Source of the DNA: Ornithodoros turicata
Lineage: Eukaryota > Arthropoda > Arachnida > Ixodida > Argasidae
DNA length: 64,000 bases
Assembly: GCF_037126465.1 (NCBI RefSeq)
Contig: NC_088201.1
Span: 20,382,550 to 20,446,549, forward strand
Direction: 5' to 3'
The notes under the pieces were generated by a model. The model searched no databases and had not been told where the DNA came from. It saw only the letters and a list, made by a program, of their open reading frames with translations. The position numbers and the translations under genes were made by a program. Shown here piece after piece: positions 21,035-30,884 of the stretch. Position 1 is the stretch's first letter, and every line of letters starts with the position of its first letter.

Positions 21035-22090
21035 GTGTGGGTGACCTTTACCATAAAATCCGAAGGATCGGATTACTTCGTCGTCACGACATGCCAAGCC
21101 GACGAGGAACCAGCGTTCGAAGTGCCTAGGCAACTGTCTACAGCAGAGCTAAAGGAGCTCATTTCACTCAAAGCTAAGACGACGGTGCCGGAATTGGTTC
21201 AGAAGGGGACCGTCAAGGTAAACCTCAAGCTGGCGGATTATGAAAGACTCATTTCTAGGAAAATCGAGAATTGTGAGACGTCGAGGGCCATGGACTTCAA
21301 TGCCATAATGTCCCAAATTCTTGAAATGCAGCGGTATCAGGCGCAGGAACAACAGCGACAAATGGAACAACATCAGGAACTTAAGGATGCATTCTCGACC
21401 ACATTGAAAGGCAGCCTGAAGCCTAGGTTTGAGCTAGTCAAGCCCGATCTGTTTGACGGACAGTCAGCGAGCATAATGTCTTGGCTCAACTTTTACAAAT
21501 ATGCCTGTGACAAAAATTACTGGCATCTAGATCAAGACCGGGTAAAGAATATGCGAATGTTCTTGACTGGAATAGCGAAGAAATGGTACGAGCTGCGTTT
21601 GCAGGACCATCCGGACCAGTCATGGGAGGAATGGAAGACGTATCTTCTGGTCTCATTTGAAGAAAATTCGATGGAACGTTGGGACCGAGCCATGCGCTTC
21701 CGGTATAGATCATCCGACAGCCCTTTGGAATATTTCTTCGAAAAACGACGATTACTGCAGGTTGCCAACCTTCCGGCGACATCTTTAGTCCCGTTGATAA
21801 TGCACGGGCTGACAAAAGACATGCAAAATCAGGTTCAAGTGAAGTCGCCTAAATCAGTCGAGGAGCTGCATATGTGCCTGAAGGAACTGTGTGTCGATAA
21901 TGGACCACGTAGTTCGGGGGATTCTCTGCAAGGCGCTGGAATCACAGATTCCTTTCGTGATCGGCGAGGCATGTCATCACAGGATGGTGGCAATCGTGGA
22001 TGGCAAGCTCGAGGTCCACCGGCCGTAAGGACCGTGGATTATCGGGAACCCGAGGATCTTGGCAGACTGGATGTATCAAAAAAACAGTAA
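21035..22090 (+). CDS. Gypsy gag polyprotein (partial/degenerate)
   Basis: A 351-codon open frame encodes the capsid-type Gag of the Gypsy element, which forms the particle around element RNA. A Gln/Glu-rich probable coiled coil spans residues about 86-125. The retrotransposon gag core follows (MSWLNFYKYACDKNYW and FLTGIAKKWYELRL, residues about 148-190). No CCHC zinc knuckle is seen before the stop, which is unusual and may reflect loss. The frame opens with GTG just after the primer site and no strong ATG context is clear, so the true start is uncertain. It overlaps the protease frame by 32 bases, consistent with frameshifting or decay. Confidence 0.75.
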   Translation: MWVTFTIKSEGSDYFVVTTCQADEEPAFEVPRQLSTAELKELISLKAKTTVPELVQKGTVKVNLKLADYERLISRKIENCETSRAMDFNAIMSQILEMQRYQAQEQQRQMEQHQELKDAFSTTLKGSLKPRFELVKPDLFDGQSASIMSWLNFYKYACDKNYWHLDQDRVKNMRMFLTGIAKKWYELRLQDHPDQSWEEWKTYLLVSFEENSMERWDRAMRFRYRSSDSPLEYFFEKRRLLQVANLPATSLVPLIMHGLTKDMQNQVQVKSPKSVEELHMCLKELCVDNGPRSSGDSLQGAGITDSFRDRRGMSSQDGGNRGWQARGPPAVRTVDYREPEDLGRLDVSKKQ

Positions 22091-22886
22091 AAGGGGGTGT
22101 ACAGTCCACCCGTTGACATCAAGTGAGACTATTTTTCTCTGCAACAAGGCTCTTTTATATGTCGATGTCACTGTAAACGAGAAACCCGTCAAGGCGTTAA
22201 CCGACAGTGGGGCATCGGTCAGTGTAGTAAACAGAAAAATTGTGAACGACGGGTGTATCACCGTCGGAAGGGCAATAGATGTGGTCAGTTATGATGGTAC
22301 AAGGAACGTTTATAACCAATGGGCCGATGTTACGTTCACTTTTCAAAGCATTACCAAGCGAACGAAGGCTTTGATAATTGAAAACGTTGAGTACGACCTC
22401 CTTTTGTCACGCCCAGACATAGAAGAACTGCGCATGAACATCTACTGGAACGACGAGGTAACAATACAAGATGTCTCTGTAGGAACGTGTGCTCTCCAAA
22501 AAAGAATAGCAGAGAGAGCCGAGGAGGTCTTTCAGAAATACCCTGACCTAATGTGCATTGACAAATATCCACCGGCCACAACATTCCTGGAGGTGACATT
22601 CGAGTTAAAAGACACAACAGTTGTTCGCAAGAAACCGTACAACATGTCAAGAGATAAAATGAGCTGGCTAAAGCAGGAATTGGGAGAGATGCCACAAGCA
22701 AAAATTATTCGACCGTCGCTGTCGACGTTTGCATCTCCAATTACGATAGTGTCAAAGGAAGATGGCTCGTTTAGGCTTTGCACCGATTACAGGTGTATAA
22801 ACCGGCAAACGCAGCTCTTTCCTTTTCTAATGCCACGCATTGATAGTATCATCGATGAAACTGGCGGTTGTTTCTGTATTCTCTAG
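22059..22886 (+). CDS. Gypsy protease and N-terminal reverse transcriptase
   Basis: The frame encodes an aspartic protease with the active-site motif DSGASVSVV at residues 49-57, then a spacer, and then the finger part of reverse transcriptase: SPITIVSKEDGSFRLCTDYR near residues 226-245. The Gly-for-Thr style DSGA is normal for many Gypsy proteases. The frame runs out at 22886 inside RT, where a frameshift moves reading to the next frame. In a working element the protease would cut Gag-Pol, and RT would copy RNA to DNA inside the particle. Confidence 0.8.
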   Translation: MADWMYQKNSKRGCTVHPLTSSETIFLCNKALLYVDVTVNEKPVKALTDSGASVSVVNRKIVNDGCITVGRAIDVVSYDGTRNVYNQWADVTFTFQSITKRTKALIIENVEYDLLLSRPDIEELRMNIYWNDEVTIQDVSVGTCALQKRIAERAEEVFQKYPDLMCIDKYPPATTFLEVTFELKDTTVVRKKPYNMSRDKMSWLKQELGEMPQAKIIRPSLSTFASPITIVSKEDGSFRLCTDYRCINRQTQLFPFLMPRIDSIIDETGGCFCIL

Positions 22887-23256
22887 GATAGACCTATGCG
22901 AAGGCTTCTGGCAAGTCCCACTACAGGAAGAGTTCAAGAAGTACACGACTTTTGTCACTCCCTTTGGGGTATACGAATACAACAGACTTCCATTTGGTTG
23001 GAAGAATTCACCAGCATGGTTTCAGAAGATGATGAGTGAAGCCTTGAGTGATTTCCTCGGTATTTTCTGTAACGTGTACGTCGATGGCATTATCATTTAT
23101 TCTCGGTCAAAAGAGGAACATTCACAGCATCTCGCACTGGTTCTACAAAGCATTGTCCCAGGCTCATGTGAAAATCAATCACAAGTGAGTTTTTCAAGCA
23201 GCAGGTTCAATTTTTGGGACGAGTGTTCGGCAGTAACACCAAGACAACTAAACTAG
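22840..23256 (+). pseudogene. Gypsy reverse transcriptase palm, altered active site
   Basis: The frame continues RT after the shift with RIDLCEGFWQVPL (first catalytic Asp), TPFGVYEYNRLPFGWKNSPA and the catalytic block YVDGIIIYSR at 23077 onward. The usual YVDD has Gly at its second Asp (codon GGC, 23086-23088), which should abolish polymerisation. Reading shifts again near 23215 into FGSNTKTTKLESVARMKL and FLGLAGHFRTYIQNYA, the thumb/connection part (23214-23441). Confidence 0.8.
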
Positions 23257-23489
23257 AGTCAGTGGCACGCATGAAACTAATGAAACCCGTCGATGTTCGT
23301 TCTCTACGAGCCTTCCTTGGACTTGCCGGTCATTTTCGAACCTATATCCAGAACTATGCTCGAAAAACCAGATGCCTAACAAGGTTACTACAGAAGGATG
23401 TACATTTCAGCTGGACGCCGGACTGTGAAGAAGCCATATGAGTATCTCGTTAGGACGGTCTCCTCCGATTCGGTGCTCACGTTGCCGAA

Positions 23490-23880
23490 CTTCAGCTTGT
23501 GCCTTTTGAATTCACCACCGACGCTTCCCACTATGGCACCTGTCCCGTCTTATCAGCGTGACCCAAGTGAACCAAGGATCCGCCAGCTTCGGGTTGTTGG
23601 ATTCCATTCATCTACCTTTACAAAGGCTGAGGTGAACTGCACCACAACAGAGAAAGAAGCCTGAGCTGCTCTCAAGGCGATACGCTACTTCAGACCCTAC
23701 TTGGAAGGAAAGCGGTTTAAGCTCTTCACCGACCACCAAGCTTTGACCTTTCTTTTAGAACAGAACCGCAGGGGAAGGTTGCCCGTTGGATCAACGCCCT
23801 AAAACAATTTGAGTTTGAAGTATCGCATCGCCCAGGGGTAATCTCACCGACGCCGATGCTCTCTCGAGACCTTCTGTGAC
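23490..23880 (+). pseudogene. Gypsy RNase H relic
   Basis: Pieces in several frames give FTTDASHYGTCPVL (first catalytic Asp), FHSSTFTKAEVNCTTTEKEA (catalytic Glu), AIRYFRPYLEGKRFKLFTDHQALTFLLEQ-type text (third Asp, read in pieces) and a final DADALSR. Stops and shifts occur near 23560 and 23780. RNase H would remove the RNA template. It follows RT and precedes integrase, as in other Gypsy elements. Confidence 0.7.
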
Positions 23881-23978
23881 AATAGATACGGAAGATCCCG
23901 GTGCCGTGAACGCACTCAAAGTGTGGGAAGGTACGGAAGAGCTAAAACTAGAAAAGGGAAGTTGGAGTACCGAACACA

Positions 23979-24392
23979 ATGATACACACAATTCTGGAGC
24001 TCTGCCACGACAGTTCAGAGTCTGGCGGACACGATGGGTTCGGCCGAACGTACGGTAAGATCAGGAATAGGGGAACATTCAATGACACCTTTCGAGGTCG
24101 TCCGTATGTCGATTTCGCGGAGCTTAAAAAGAAGGGAGAAGGTGTCCCAAGAACGCAGTCATTCCTAGTTGCTATCGATGAATGTACTCTGATCATCGCT
24201 GCTCGGCCAGGGAAAGAGGACGCCAATAATGTTATCGCTCTGCTGGAGCGCACAATATTTCAAGATGTGAAAGTGGTCGTGTCGTACAACGGTGCAGCAT
24301 TTCGAAGCAAGAAATTTAAGTCGTGGGCTGAGAACCGGGGTATTTTACTGAGGTATACTCCTCCCTATCATCCGGCAGCAAACGGTCTAGCG
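23979..24392 (+). pseudogene. Gypsy integrase, N-terminal and core part
   Basis: The frame gives IHTILELCHDSSESGGHDG (His pair of the zinc-binding domain). It then jumps to the core without the usual CxxC, suggesting a deletion. The core shows VDFAE with the first Asp, VVVSYNGAAFRSKKF, where the second catalytic Asp is Tyr, and YTPPYHPAANGLA. Integrase would join element DNA to the chromosome. The catalytic Asp loss and the two inserted elements that begin at 24393 make it non-functional. Confidence 0.75.
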
Positions 24393-24824
24393 CAGTGTTT
24401 CCCAAAGTGTGGTCCGCGGACCCCTGGGGGTCCGCGAGAGTGTCTGTGGGGGTCCGCGACCGTCTCTCACATTTCAGTGAGGATTTTCGTCCCCACAAAT
24501 ACGCGCTCGTACATATATGCTGCCCGATTTCCCGAACACCCAGAACTTCCAAAATTGCTACAAGCATGCTTCAACGGCTGGCTTCTAATTTCTGATAGAA
24601 AAGTCCTGCAATGCACGTTTGTCCGCGTCATACACATACAAACAAGAAGAAGAAACCAGTCAGGAATAGTTTCTGAAGCTGTATCGAAAGCATGCAGCAG
24701 CTGACGAGGTTGCTGGTTATGCACTGGCTGTGACGGTGTGTGTGTGGGGGGGGGGGGGGGGGGCCGTGAATTGGTTCTCATAGCTTCCGGGGGTCCGTCA
24801 CCGCCAAAAGTTTGGGAAACACTG
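24393..24824. mobile_element. hAT (Charlie-like) MITE in integrase
   Basis: The ends CAGTGTTTCCCAAAGTGTGG (left) and AAAAGTTTGGGAAACACTG (right) are inverted. GC-rich GGTCCGCGGACCCC-type words follow the left end, with matching GGGGGTCCGTCACC words at the right. A poly-G run of about 19 lies at 24745-24763. The element is 432 bp with no transposase frame. The 8-mer before it is GTCTAGCG. The 8-mer directly after it (CATTAGGG) matches only partly, but a near-identical ATCTAGCG occurs at 25280-25287 beyond the next element. Confidence 0.75.
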
Positions 24825-25279
24825 CATTAGGGGCTTTAATTAGGAGCTTTCGAGGAAAAGCGAGATGGCAGAATGGGAGGTGATCCTCGTTGAAAGCCAT
24901 TCAGCTCTATAAAAATCATGAAACGAGCACGTACCTTGAAATACCCATCGCTGAATTTTGTTATGCAAATGAACCGAAACCGTGCGCCTCAGGAGCGCGG
25001 AGAGCGCAGCGCTAATTCCACTTCAGAGGCCCACGTGCTTTGGAGCGATCGAGATGACTGGAGTCGGTGCATACGCACCTCTGGCTCGCGCTTTTGGTTT
25101 CAACTGTCGACTGATTTGCATAGCAATATTTGGCAGTGGATATTTCATCGCACCTGTTCGTTTCAGTTTTTTTAAAAATAAAATGGCTTCCAACGAGGAT
25201 TGTCTCCCATTCTGCTATCTCGCTTTTGCCCGAAAGCCCCTAATTAATGAGGCAATTAATGATTTTGAGGTAATTAGTC
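24825..25279. mobile_element. Inverted-repeat MITE (AGGGGCTTTCG family)
   Basis: The left arm reads TTAATTAGGAGCTTTCGAGG, AAAAGCGAGATGGCAGAATG and TCCTCGTTGAAAGCCATT. The right arm (25180-25255) is its inverse complement, ending GAAAGCCCCTAATTAA. The right side extends further, to 25279, than the left. The adjoining hAT element has probably removed or displaced the left edge. The interior (24930-25170) has an open frame with no recognisable domain. Confidence 0.65.
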
Positions 25280-25329
25280 ATCTAGCGGTTACATACTTTC
25301 TTCTAGAGGATGTCCGCCTGGACGTTTAA

Positions 25330-25833
25330 CTCAAGTACAAGAACGATATCTATGCTGCTATTAATTGGTTCTCATCGCAGGGGGTTGGAAGTGCTGTCTC
25401 CAAGCAGCAGTTGCACATCATAATCGATCATACACAGCTGCATTGGGATGCAGTCCGACGTCGGCCTATATGGTGAAGTCCCGGTATTACCAGCAGATCG
25501 GCATCTCGGGGTAGATCAAGGAGTGCCGCTGACGGAAAAACGCAGGACCGCTCAGGAAGAAGAACATTATCGGAAACAAATGAAACTCAACTTTGATAGG
25601 CGCCACGCGACGGACATTCCGAACATTCAAATAGATGACGAAGTGCTAGTGAGAAAAGGACTTCCGGGATCATCCCCCAAATTTGTGGGACCGTATCGAG
25701 TCGTAAAAGTGGCTAAGGTAAACGGGGAGCTTAAGAACATTTGGTACATCGGACAGAGGGGTACTATAGAACTCGCTTATATAGCAAACATTTTTCCGTA
25801 TCATTCCGGTAGGAATGTGGTCTCTCAGAGGTG
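25330..25833 (+). pseudogene. Gypsy integrase C-terminal part
   Basis: After the insert, reading resumes with NDIYAAINWFSSQGVGSAV, AVAHHNRSYTAALGCSPTSA (end of the integrase core) and, from 25448, a 128-codon frame. That frame holds KQMKLNFDRRHATDIPNIQ, DDEVLVRKGL and KFVGPYRVVKVAK, a chromatin-contacting C-terminal fold like the GPY/F motif of Gypsy integrases. The frame ends 8 bp before the 3' LTR. No purine-rich tract is obvious. Confidence 0.7.
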
Positions 25834-25840
25834 AAGTAAG

Positions 25841-25978
25841 TGTAAGATACTGGGACGAGGAGAAAGAGGAAGTGAAGGAAGAGGAAGGACTTTCGAGAAA
25901 GAGATTGGAAACAGTCTGATGGCTTTCTAGGATTCAGAGTGTTTAACTGCTTATTGATAAAAAGGGAACGTTATATAT
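25841..25978 (+). repeat. 3' LTR of Gypsy element
   Basis: It begins TGTAAGATACTGGGACGAGG and ends GGGAACGTTATATAT. It matches the 5' LTR except for point changes and loss of about 40 bp after TTTCGAGAAAG. The difference between the two LTRs indicates an old insertion or an uneven deletion. Confidence 0.75.
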
Positions 25979-25984
25979 ATCTTA

Positions 25985-26150
25985 CATTAATTACCTTTAA
26001 ACTCAACTTCAACTACTTCAGTTTCAAATCATTTACCTCCATTTACATTTACCCTTTTATATCCCCCTTAAATGTCCAGTTATACGTCTGCCTTGTGAGG
26101 CTTCATGTCATACACAGACACCACACACATACATACAGCTTTTTCCATTC
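25985..26150. repeat. TTTAA/TTTACC diverged tandem repeats
   Basis: TTAATTACCTTTAAACTCAA and later TTTACCTCCATTTACATTTA continue the repeat class interrupted by the Gypsy element. They end shortly before the right AATGCGTTAGCATTA end. Confidence 0.5.
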
Positions 26151-26502
26151 TGACACTCCTAATGCTAACGCATTAAAAAGTGTGCAGGACTTGGAAATGA
26201 TTCATCGCGCGCCTAGGCTCAGGATTTTCGTCATATTAAAATGTCTGCTGTCTAGTCGGGCTGGATACTGCATTTCGTAACTCACATTGCACAGGCACGG
26301 GCTAAAATCCAGCATACAGCGTGTGATACGGCAACTTGTGGGCCAACCTACGCGACAGCAGGTCGGTTTACAGTGCATTCATTGTAGACGACAGAGCTCT
26401 CGAGGTTAGTCGGACAAAGGGTAGCATGAGACAGAGGCAACTTAGGTTGTATGCAAAAACCATTACTATTATAATGGACGGTGGCGGACCAGTAGTGGGG
26501 AC

Positions 26503-26700
26503 TCGACCCTGTGGCACCGGCACCTATACGGTACGTAGGTTCGGTGCTGCCGAAACGTAAGCGTAGTCCCGAACGTAGGCTCGAGACCCAGCGGTGACTT
26601 CACCCTGCGGCACCGGAACCTATACGGTACGTAGGTTCGGTGCCGCCGGAACGTAGGCCCGAGACCCAGCGGCAGCAGAAGCGCTCAGGGACGACAGACC
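26503..26700. repeat. 96-bp direct repeat, two copies
   Basis: CCCTGTGGCACCGGCACC at 26507 and CCCTGCGGCACCGGAACC at 26603 start two copies that share CTATACGGTACGTAGGTTCG. Each holds the palindrome CCTATACGGTACGTAGG. The flanks repeat GAGACCCAGCGG. The function is unknown. Confidence 0.8.
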
Positions 26701-26789
26701 AAAGGCAGCACCTAAGGCAGCACCAGCGGCAGTAATCAGGGGTTGGACCTAGTACCAGGACCTAGATCAGCAGCTGCAACCAAGCGCCA

Positions 26790-27794
26790 GGGACCAACAG
26801 TAGAAGAACCAGGCAGAACCATGACTCTGCTTGATAACTTTCGCATCGCCTTCGACTTAACGAGCTTTATTAGAGTGCACGTCTCTATAGCACAAACTGG
26901 GCAAGGTGCTAGCAGTGGATTTTACTGTACGCGTTGACGTCGTGGCATATCGTGCAGCAGTGCTCGCGCTATGAACACAGTTGTCGCGTTATTAGGGCCG
27001 ATCTTGACTCAACTGTAGTGACCACATTTGACGACAGAAGACTTTTTGGGATTCTGGCCATTTGAGCCAAGTAGTTGCATAACAGTGTGGAATGTTACCA
27101 GATTATGACTATATCGGGAACGGAGTCCTCTAAACAAGCGTATAAAAACACGCACAATAATTCCTGATGTAGGGCAGCAGTATACACTCGTATAATTGTC
27201 ATGAAACATGGCGTTTTATTTCCACATTTAGGACTTTAATGTGAACGCCAGGTCACCTTGCGTTTTTTTAGTTCCGCATTTACTGTGAGTTGAATGATTG
27301 CGTCCTTTTTTCGCTCGCTTAGAGGTGCAGTCGTCTGCTGCGCTCAGGTTCTTCACACGAGCCTTCAGATACGTTTAAAAATCAATTTTGTGTGACAGCG
27401 TACGAAAGAAAGAGAGCAAATGCACCTGCCTGGCTAAGTATGTTCCTGGATTTCAAAAGGGATTTGCTGAGAAAAACTGAAAGCTCGGCGCACATCTTTA
27501 GAGGACGCCACCGTCGAAGGAAATGCTATTTGAGGGCAAGATTTTTTTGCGGCCCAAAAGGTGTTGGTGAGTAGCATTTCTGAATGGACAGTAAATACAA
27601 AAGGACACGCGCTGAACGCTACATTCGTAGAGCGCGGTCAGCTTTCTGGAATGGAGAAAAAGGCACAGCGCGGGCCGCAGCTTTTCGATATTTGTTTGCT
27701 TTGCTGCTACGAGATGCGTTCGTCAGTGTATTCGTTATTATACCGTGCATTTCTAAGGGGTATCGTACTCGATTTAGGAAATTAGCTTGGTTTA
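26790..27794. other. Unassigned region
   Basis: No gene or element is recognised. Short overlapping frames at 27392-27802 have no motif. Confidence 0.4.
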
Positions 27795-27985
27795 TCGATT
27801 GATTGGGAAAATAAAAAAATTGAGATGTTAGCCCCAAACTACTCGGGCCTGGCTACTCCAGGACGCGTTATTTAGGGCTCATTATGTGTAAAACAAATGA
27901 AGGGAAAGGAAGGTGTGGAAAAAAGAAGAAAAGGAAAACGGAAATTAGCTTCTCTCAGTTGAGATATGTACTTTTGCCATCGAAC
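27795..27985 (-). mobile_element. LINE 3' tail fragment, reversed
   Basis: On the minus strand it matches the tails at 10730-10955 and 12060-12305: CATTTGTTTTACACATAATG, AACGCGTCCTGGAGTAGCC, CCCGAGTAGTTTGGGGCTAA, and a terminal AATCAATCGATAAACC at 27795-27810. It also carries the CAGTTGAGATATGTACTTTTG word shared with 12110-12135. It is a second extremely 5'-truncated copy. Confidence 0.75.
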
Positions 27986-28934
27986 AGAGAAATCTATACC
28001 TACTACTACCTGACCTACTATATTCCACGTTCCTTTTTTGCGGATGAAGCCATGTTAAAACGGAATAAGTTGTTACGATGTGTCTTTTTTATCTTGTTTT
28101 TTCGCGTCACATGAAATAGAAGCTGCAGGAAATAAAATGAATGAAAGGTCGAGTTTAAATGATGCGTGAGTGATAGATGCTGCAGATAGATACGAGGGAT
28201 AAGAAGATGTGTAAAGGGGGATACGTTGGGGGCGGGATAAGAAGATGTGTAAAGGGGTGTCGCAGGAGCTATATATGAGTACTTGCTACTCCGCATTCAT
28301 GTGTTGCTGCGCTAGATGCTGCTAGCTTTTCACACACTAATTCTCCTTTGGCATACTGGTACGAACAGATACTCCAGTTCTTTCAGTTTTTTTTTTTTTC
28401 CTGACAAGGTCGAAAAGTAACGTTGAAGCCCTAACCTGCAAATAATTTTTTTCAAAGTTACGCAGCTGTATTTAACGTTATTTTCTGCCGCAGCAGGGAA
28501 ACTTCTTTATTGGATGACCCTCGTATGATCGTGACTGACAAATCAGCAGCAGGTACTATTTCTTGTCTACTGTCTTCGATAGGATCCCCTGGTAGTTAAA
28601 GCAACAAAACCGATCAGTAGCAGCAATCAGTAGCAAAAGGAAACAAAGAATAAAACGTTTTGGATATCATTGTGTGCTTTTTTTTTGCCCTACATTTTAG
28701 CTTGTTGTTCTTCATCTGGAGTCTTTTGAAGACTCAGTATTTTAGAACTTTGACAAAAGTCTAGTAAATGTTACAGCACTGAATGATGCCTATCAACTGG
28801 CCTGCCTCGAAAAGGTACTGTCCAGCCTATCGACTGGCCAGCAGCACGTCGACATATTTCAAGCTCTGTGATCTCCTTCCATAGGACTTTTGTAGAACAA
28901 ACATCCTTTTAGACTCTTTGGTAACCAGACCTCG
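27986..28934. other. Unassigned region
   Basis: A two-copy ~42-bp repeat containing GATAAGAAGATGTGTAAAGG occurs at 28198-28256. There is nothing else supportable. Confidence 0.4.
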
Positions 28935-29030
28935 CTACCATAAGCGTACTGGAGTAGCCGGGCCAATGTAGAGTTGGGCCAACATCTCCATATTTTTCTT
29001 TTTATACCAACCAACCAAGCAACCAACCAA
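28935..29030 (+). mobile_element. Diverged LINE tail with (CCAA)n end
   Basis: GCGTACTGGAGTAGCCGGGC and CAACATCTCCATATTTTTC correspond to the I-type LINE tail, but the terminal repeat is (ACCA)n at 29007-29030 and not (ATCA)n. This suggests a related LINE subfamily. Confidence 0.6.
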
Positions 29031-29559
29031 CTGGCCTGTGGTGAACGTGCGTATCGAGCGAAAGAAAGCCGCGCCGGTACAGCTAGCTACTCACAACACT
29101 TGGTGTGTATGTTAAACTAAGCCGCTAACCAGCTTCTTTCAGTATTGTGGGCGTTGAGTGCATAGTAGTGGTAAGCGCGGAAATTGGCCTGTACTTTGTG
29201 CTTTACTTAGTCGTGACATGGGGCCCACATCGCAGTTCTCTGCTTCTTCTGAAGGAAGCGCGCACTTAGTTCGTGGCTTACTATCTGAGGATGTCTCCAG
29301 GAGGAGCGGCACTGCAGGATACGGGCTTTTTGAACCCAGGAATTTCCCTAAAGACTACAGAACATCCTCAACATTGAGCCTAGGCCAACCGTCTGAAATA
29401 CCACGCGGAGCATCTTGCGCAGGAAAGTAAAGGAACGTAAGCGCATTCAAGCTGGTGAATTTTGCCCGATCGTACGCTGTTGTCTGTGGATGTCACCCAT
29501 CCTGAAACCGATTTTTTTCGGGTATCAATTACCGATACTTTCGATTAACGCACTTCTGA

Positions 29560-29995
29560 TTAGCGATGAAAGATGAAAGTCACTGAAAAGGTTAGCCTGC
29601 TATAGGACTCGAACCCACATCTTCTGGATTGCCGGTCCAGGGCTCTACCAATTGAGCTAAGCTAACATGCCTTCTCTGCGACTTCCAGGGTGCGTCATCT
29701 GAAGGGACAAACCAGCCACTCTCTCTCTCTCACTCATCCCCCTTTCACTCTTACATTTTTGCTCACTCATACACACATTCATACGACGGGGTCGACGCAG
29801 GCGGCAACTGTTGAACAATGAAAGAATTGATGTTCTGAGGCTGGAACAACATAGAAGGGACAAATACATACAAGGCCTTAATTTGCCTAAGAAATTAACG
29901 ATGAAAGATGAAAGTCACTGAAAAGGTTGGCCAGCTGTAGGACTCGAACCCACATCTTCTGGATTGCCGGTCCAGGGCTCTACCAATATGGCTCC
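29560..29995 (-). repeat. tRNA-Thr-headed tandem repeat array
   Basis: Two minus-strand units lie about 335 bp apart, measured between GGTCCAG words at 29634 and 29969. Each has a tRNA-like head followed by GGCTAACCTTTTCAGTGACT. The spacer (about 29670-29930) contains AAGGGACAAACCAGCCACTC and a TCTC microsatellite. The complete head at 29595-29666 folds as a 72-nt cloverleaf. Its anticodon loop reads CCGGCAA, compared with CCGGTAA or CCAGTAA in the copies near 59.6-59.9 kb. The second head breaks in the D arm at about 29990, where another element begins. Confidence 0.75.
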
Positions 29996-30330
29996 GAGAG
30001 CCATACCAAAGGGCTCGCCAATATGGCGGCGAGACCCTCACTAGGGGCGCCACTGTGCCGTCTCTTGGTGGGGATCCCCGTTTCGGTTTCGTTTCTGTTA
30101 CTTACAGTAAAAACTTTCATATTGGAATAAAAATGCGATTTACTTGGAACACATATGTCGTTTTCTTCATGAATCACCAGGAAATATCAATGCTGGACAG
30201 CCCCTAACACGTGCAGTGCCTTTATACGCAATGCAATGTGAGAATACTGCCCGGGGACATCCCCACGACAAGGTTCGTTCAGTGAACACCAGGGGGCGAC
30301 TCCCAAACTTCTCGGCGCCAATATAACCAT
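29996..30330. mobile_element. TIR MITE (CCAATATGGCGGCGAG family)
   Basis: Left CCAATATGGCGGCGAGACCC (30015 onward) and right TTCTCGGCGCCAATATAAC (about 30309-30327) are inverted, with GGGGCGCCACTG facing CCAGGGGGCGACTCC further in. It interrupts a tRNA-Thr-like head. There is no coding capacity. The left edge is uncertain by about 20 bases. Confidence 0.5.
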
Positions 30331-30884
30331 ATCTGGCACAAAATCGTTCGCACTTTCCTTCTGTCTCCTTTTTTTTTTTCTTTTTTTAATCCCACGCCTC
30401 GTTTGGTCCCAAACTTTCTCAGCGATACACGCGCACTTAATTATGGCAGCGCAAAGAGTGGATGCAATTAGTACGTGCGAGCATTCTGGGAATTTGTATA
30501 GTTTACTAGCGCATTAATTAATTTCCGATACACTATTTCGCATTAATGTGGTTTAATCCCTTACTGAACTATAACATCGTACGGTTTGTGAGTACCGTTT
30601 CCTCCTGGGCACCGCAAAATATGTTGATAATTTTTCTTTTGTTGTTAAGCGTGTGTAGAATGCCAAAAACAAACATTCCCTTTTCATTCCGTTCCTTTTG
30701 AAAGGATGTACTCATATTACGGGAAACCACAATCGATATTTTCATTTCACTCTTACTCGGGACAGTGCATAAAACTTAAACCCGCGTCATCAGGGGCCTG
30801 CAGCATTGAGCGCTGGAGCAATTGATGCGAGAGAAATGGATTATAAACATTTTGTTCTTTTGTTGTGATACTTTTGCCACATAC
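30331..30884. other. Unassigned spacer
   Basis: T-rich runs occur at 30368-30388. No gene or element is recognised. Confidence 0.4.

Larger units (their letters stand above)
20829..25978 (+). mobile_element. Degenerate Ty3/Gypsy LTR retrotransposon
   Basis: In order the element has: 5' LTR, primer binding site, gag, protease, reverse transcriptase, RNase H, integrase (split by two DNA elements) and 3' LTR. The RT-RNase H-integrase order defines the Ty3/Gypsy class. Without the 24393-25279 insert it would be about 4.3 kb. Several frameshifts, stops and an altered RT active site make it defective. ATAT flanks both sides and is the likely 4-bp target duplication, although the AT-rich context makes this weak evidence. 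No envelope-like frame is present. Confidence 0.85.
20256..26174. mobile_element. TIR element with internal tandem repeats, invaded by Gypsy
   Basis: The outer ends AATGCGTTAGCATTA (20258-20272) and its inverse complement TAATGCTAACGCATT (26160-26174) face each other. Inside the left end are two tandem arrays (20285-20825), and inside the right end a diverged TTTAA/TTTACC array (25985-26150). The whole Gypsy element occupies the middle, flanked by ATAT. A much smaller relative with the same end but other internal repeats lies at 42942-43065. I know of no transposase link, so the class is undetermined. Confidence 0.55.

Noticed and set aside
24745..24763. Poly-G run as a polypurine tract for the Gypsy element
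   Set aside because: It lies inside the hAT MITE, far from the 3' LTR, so it has no role in Gypsy priming.
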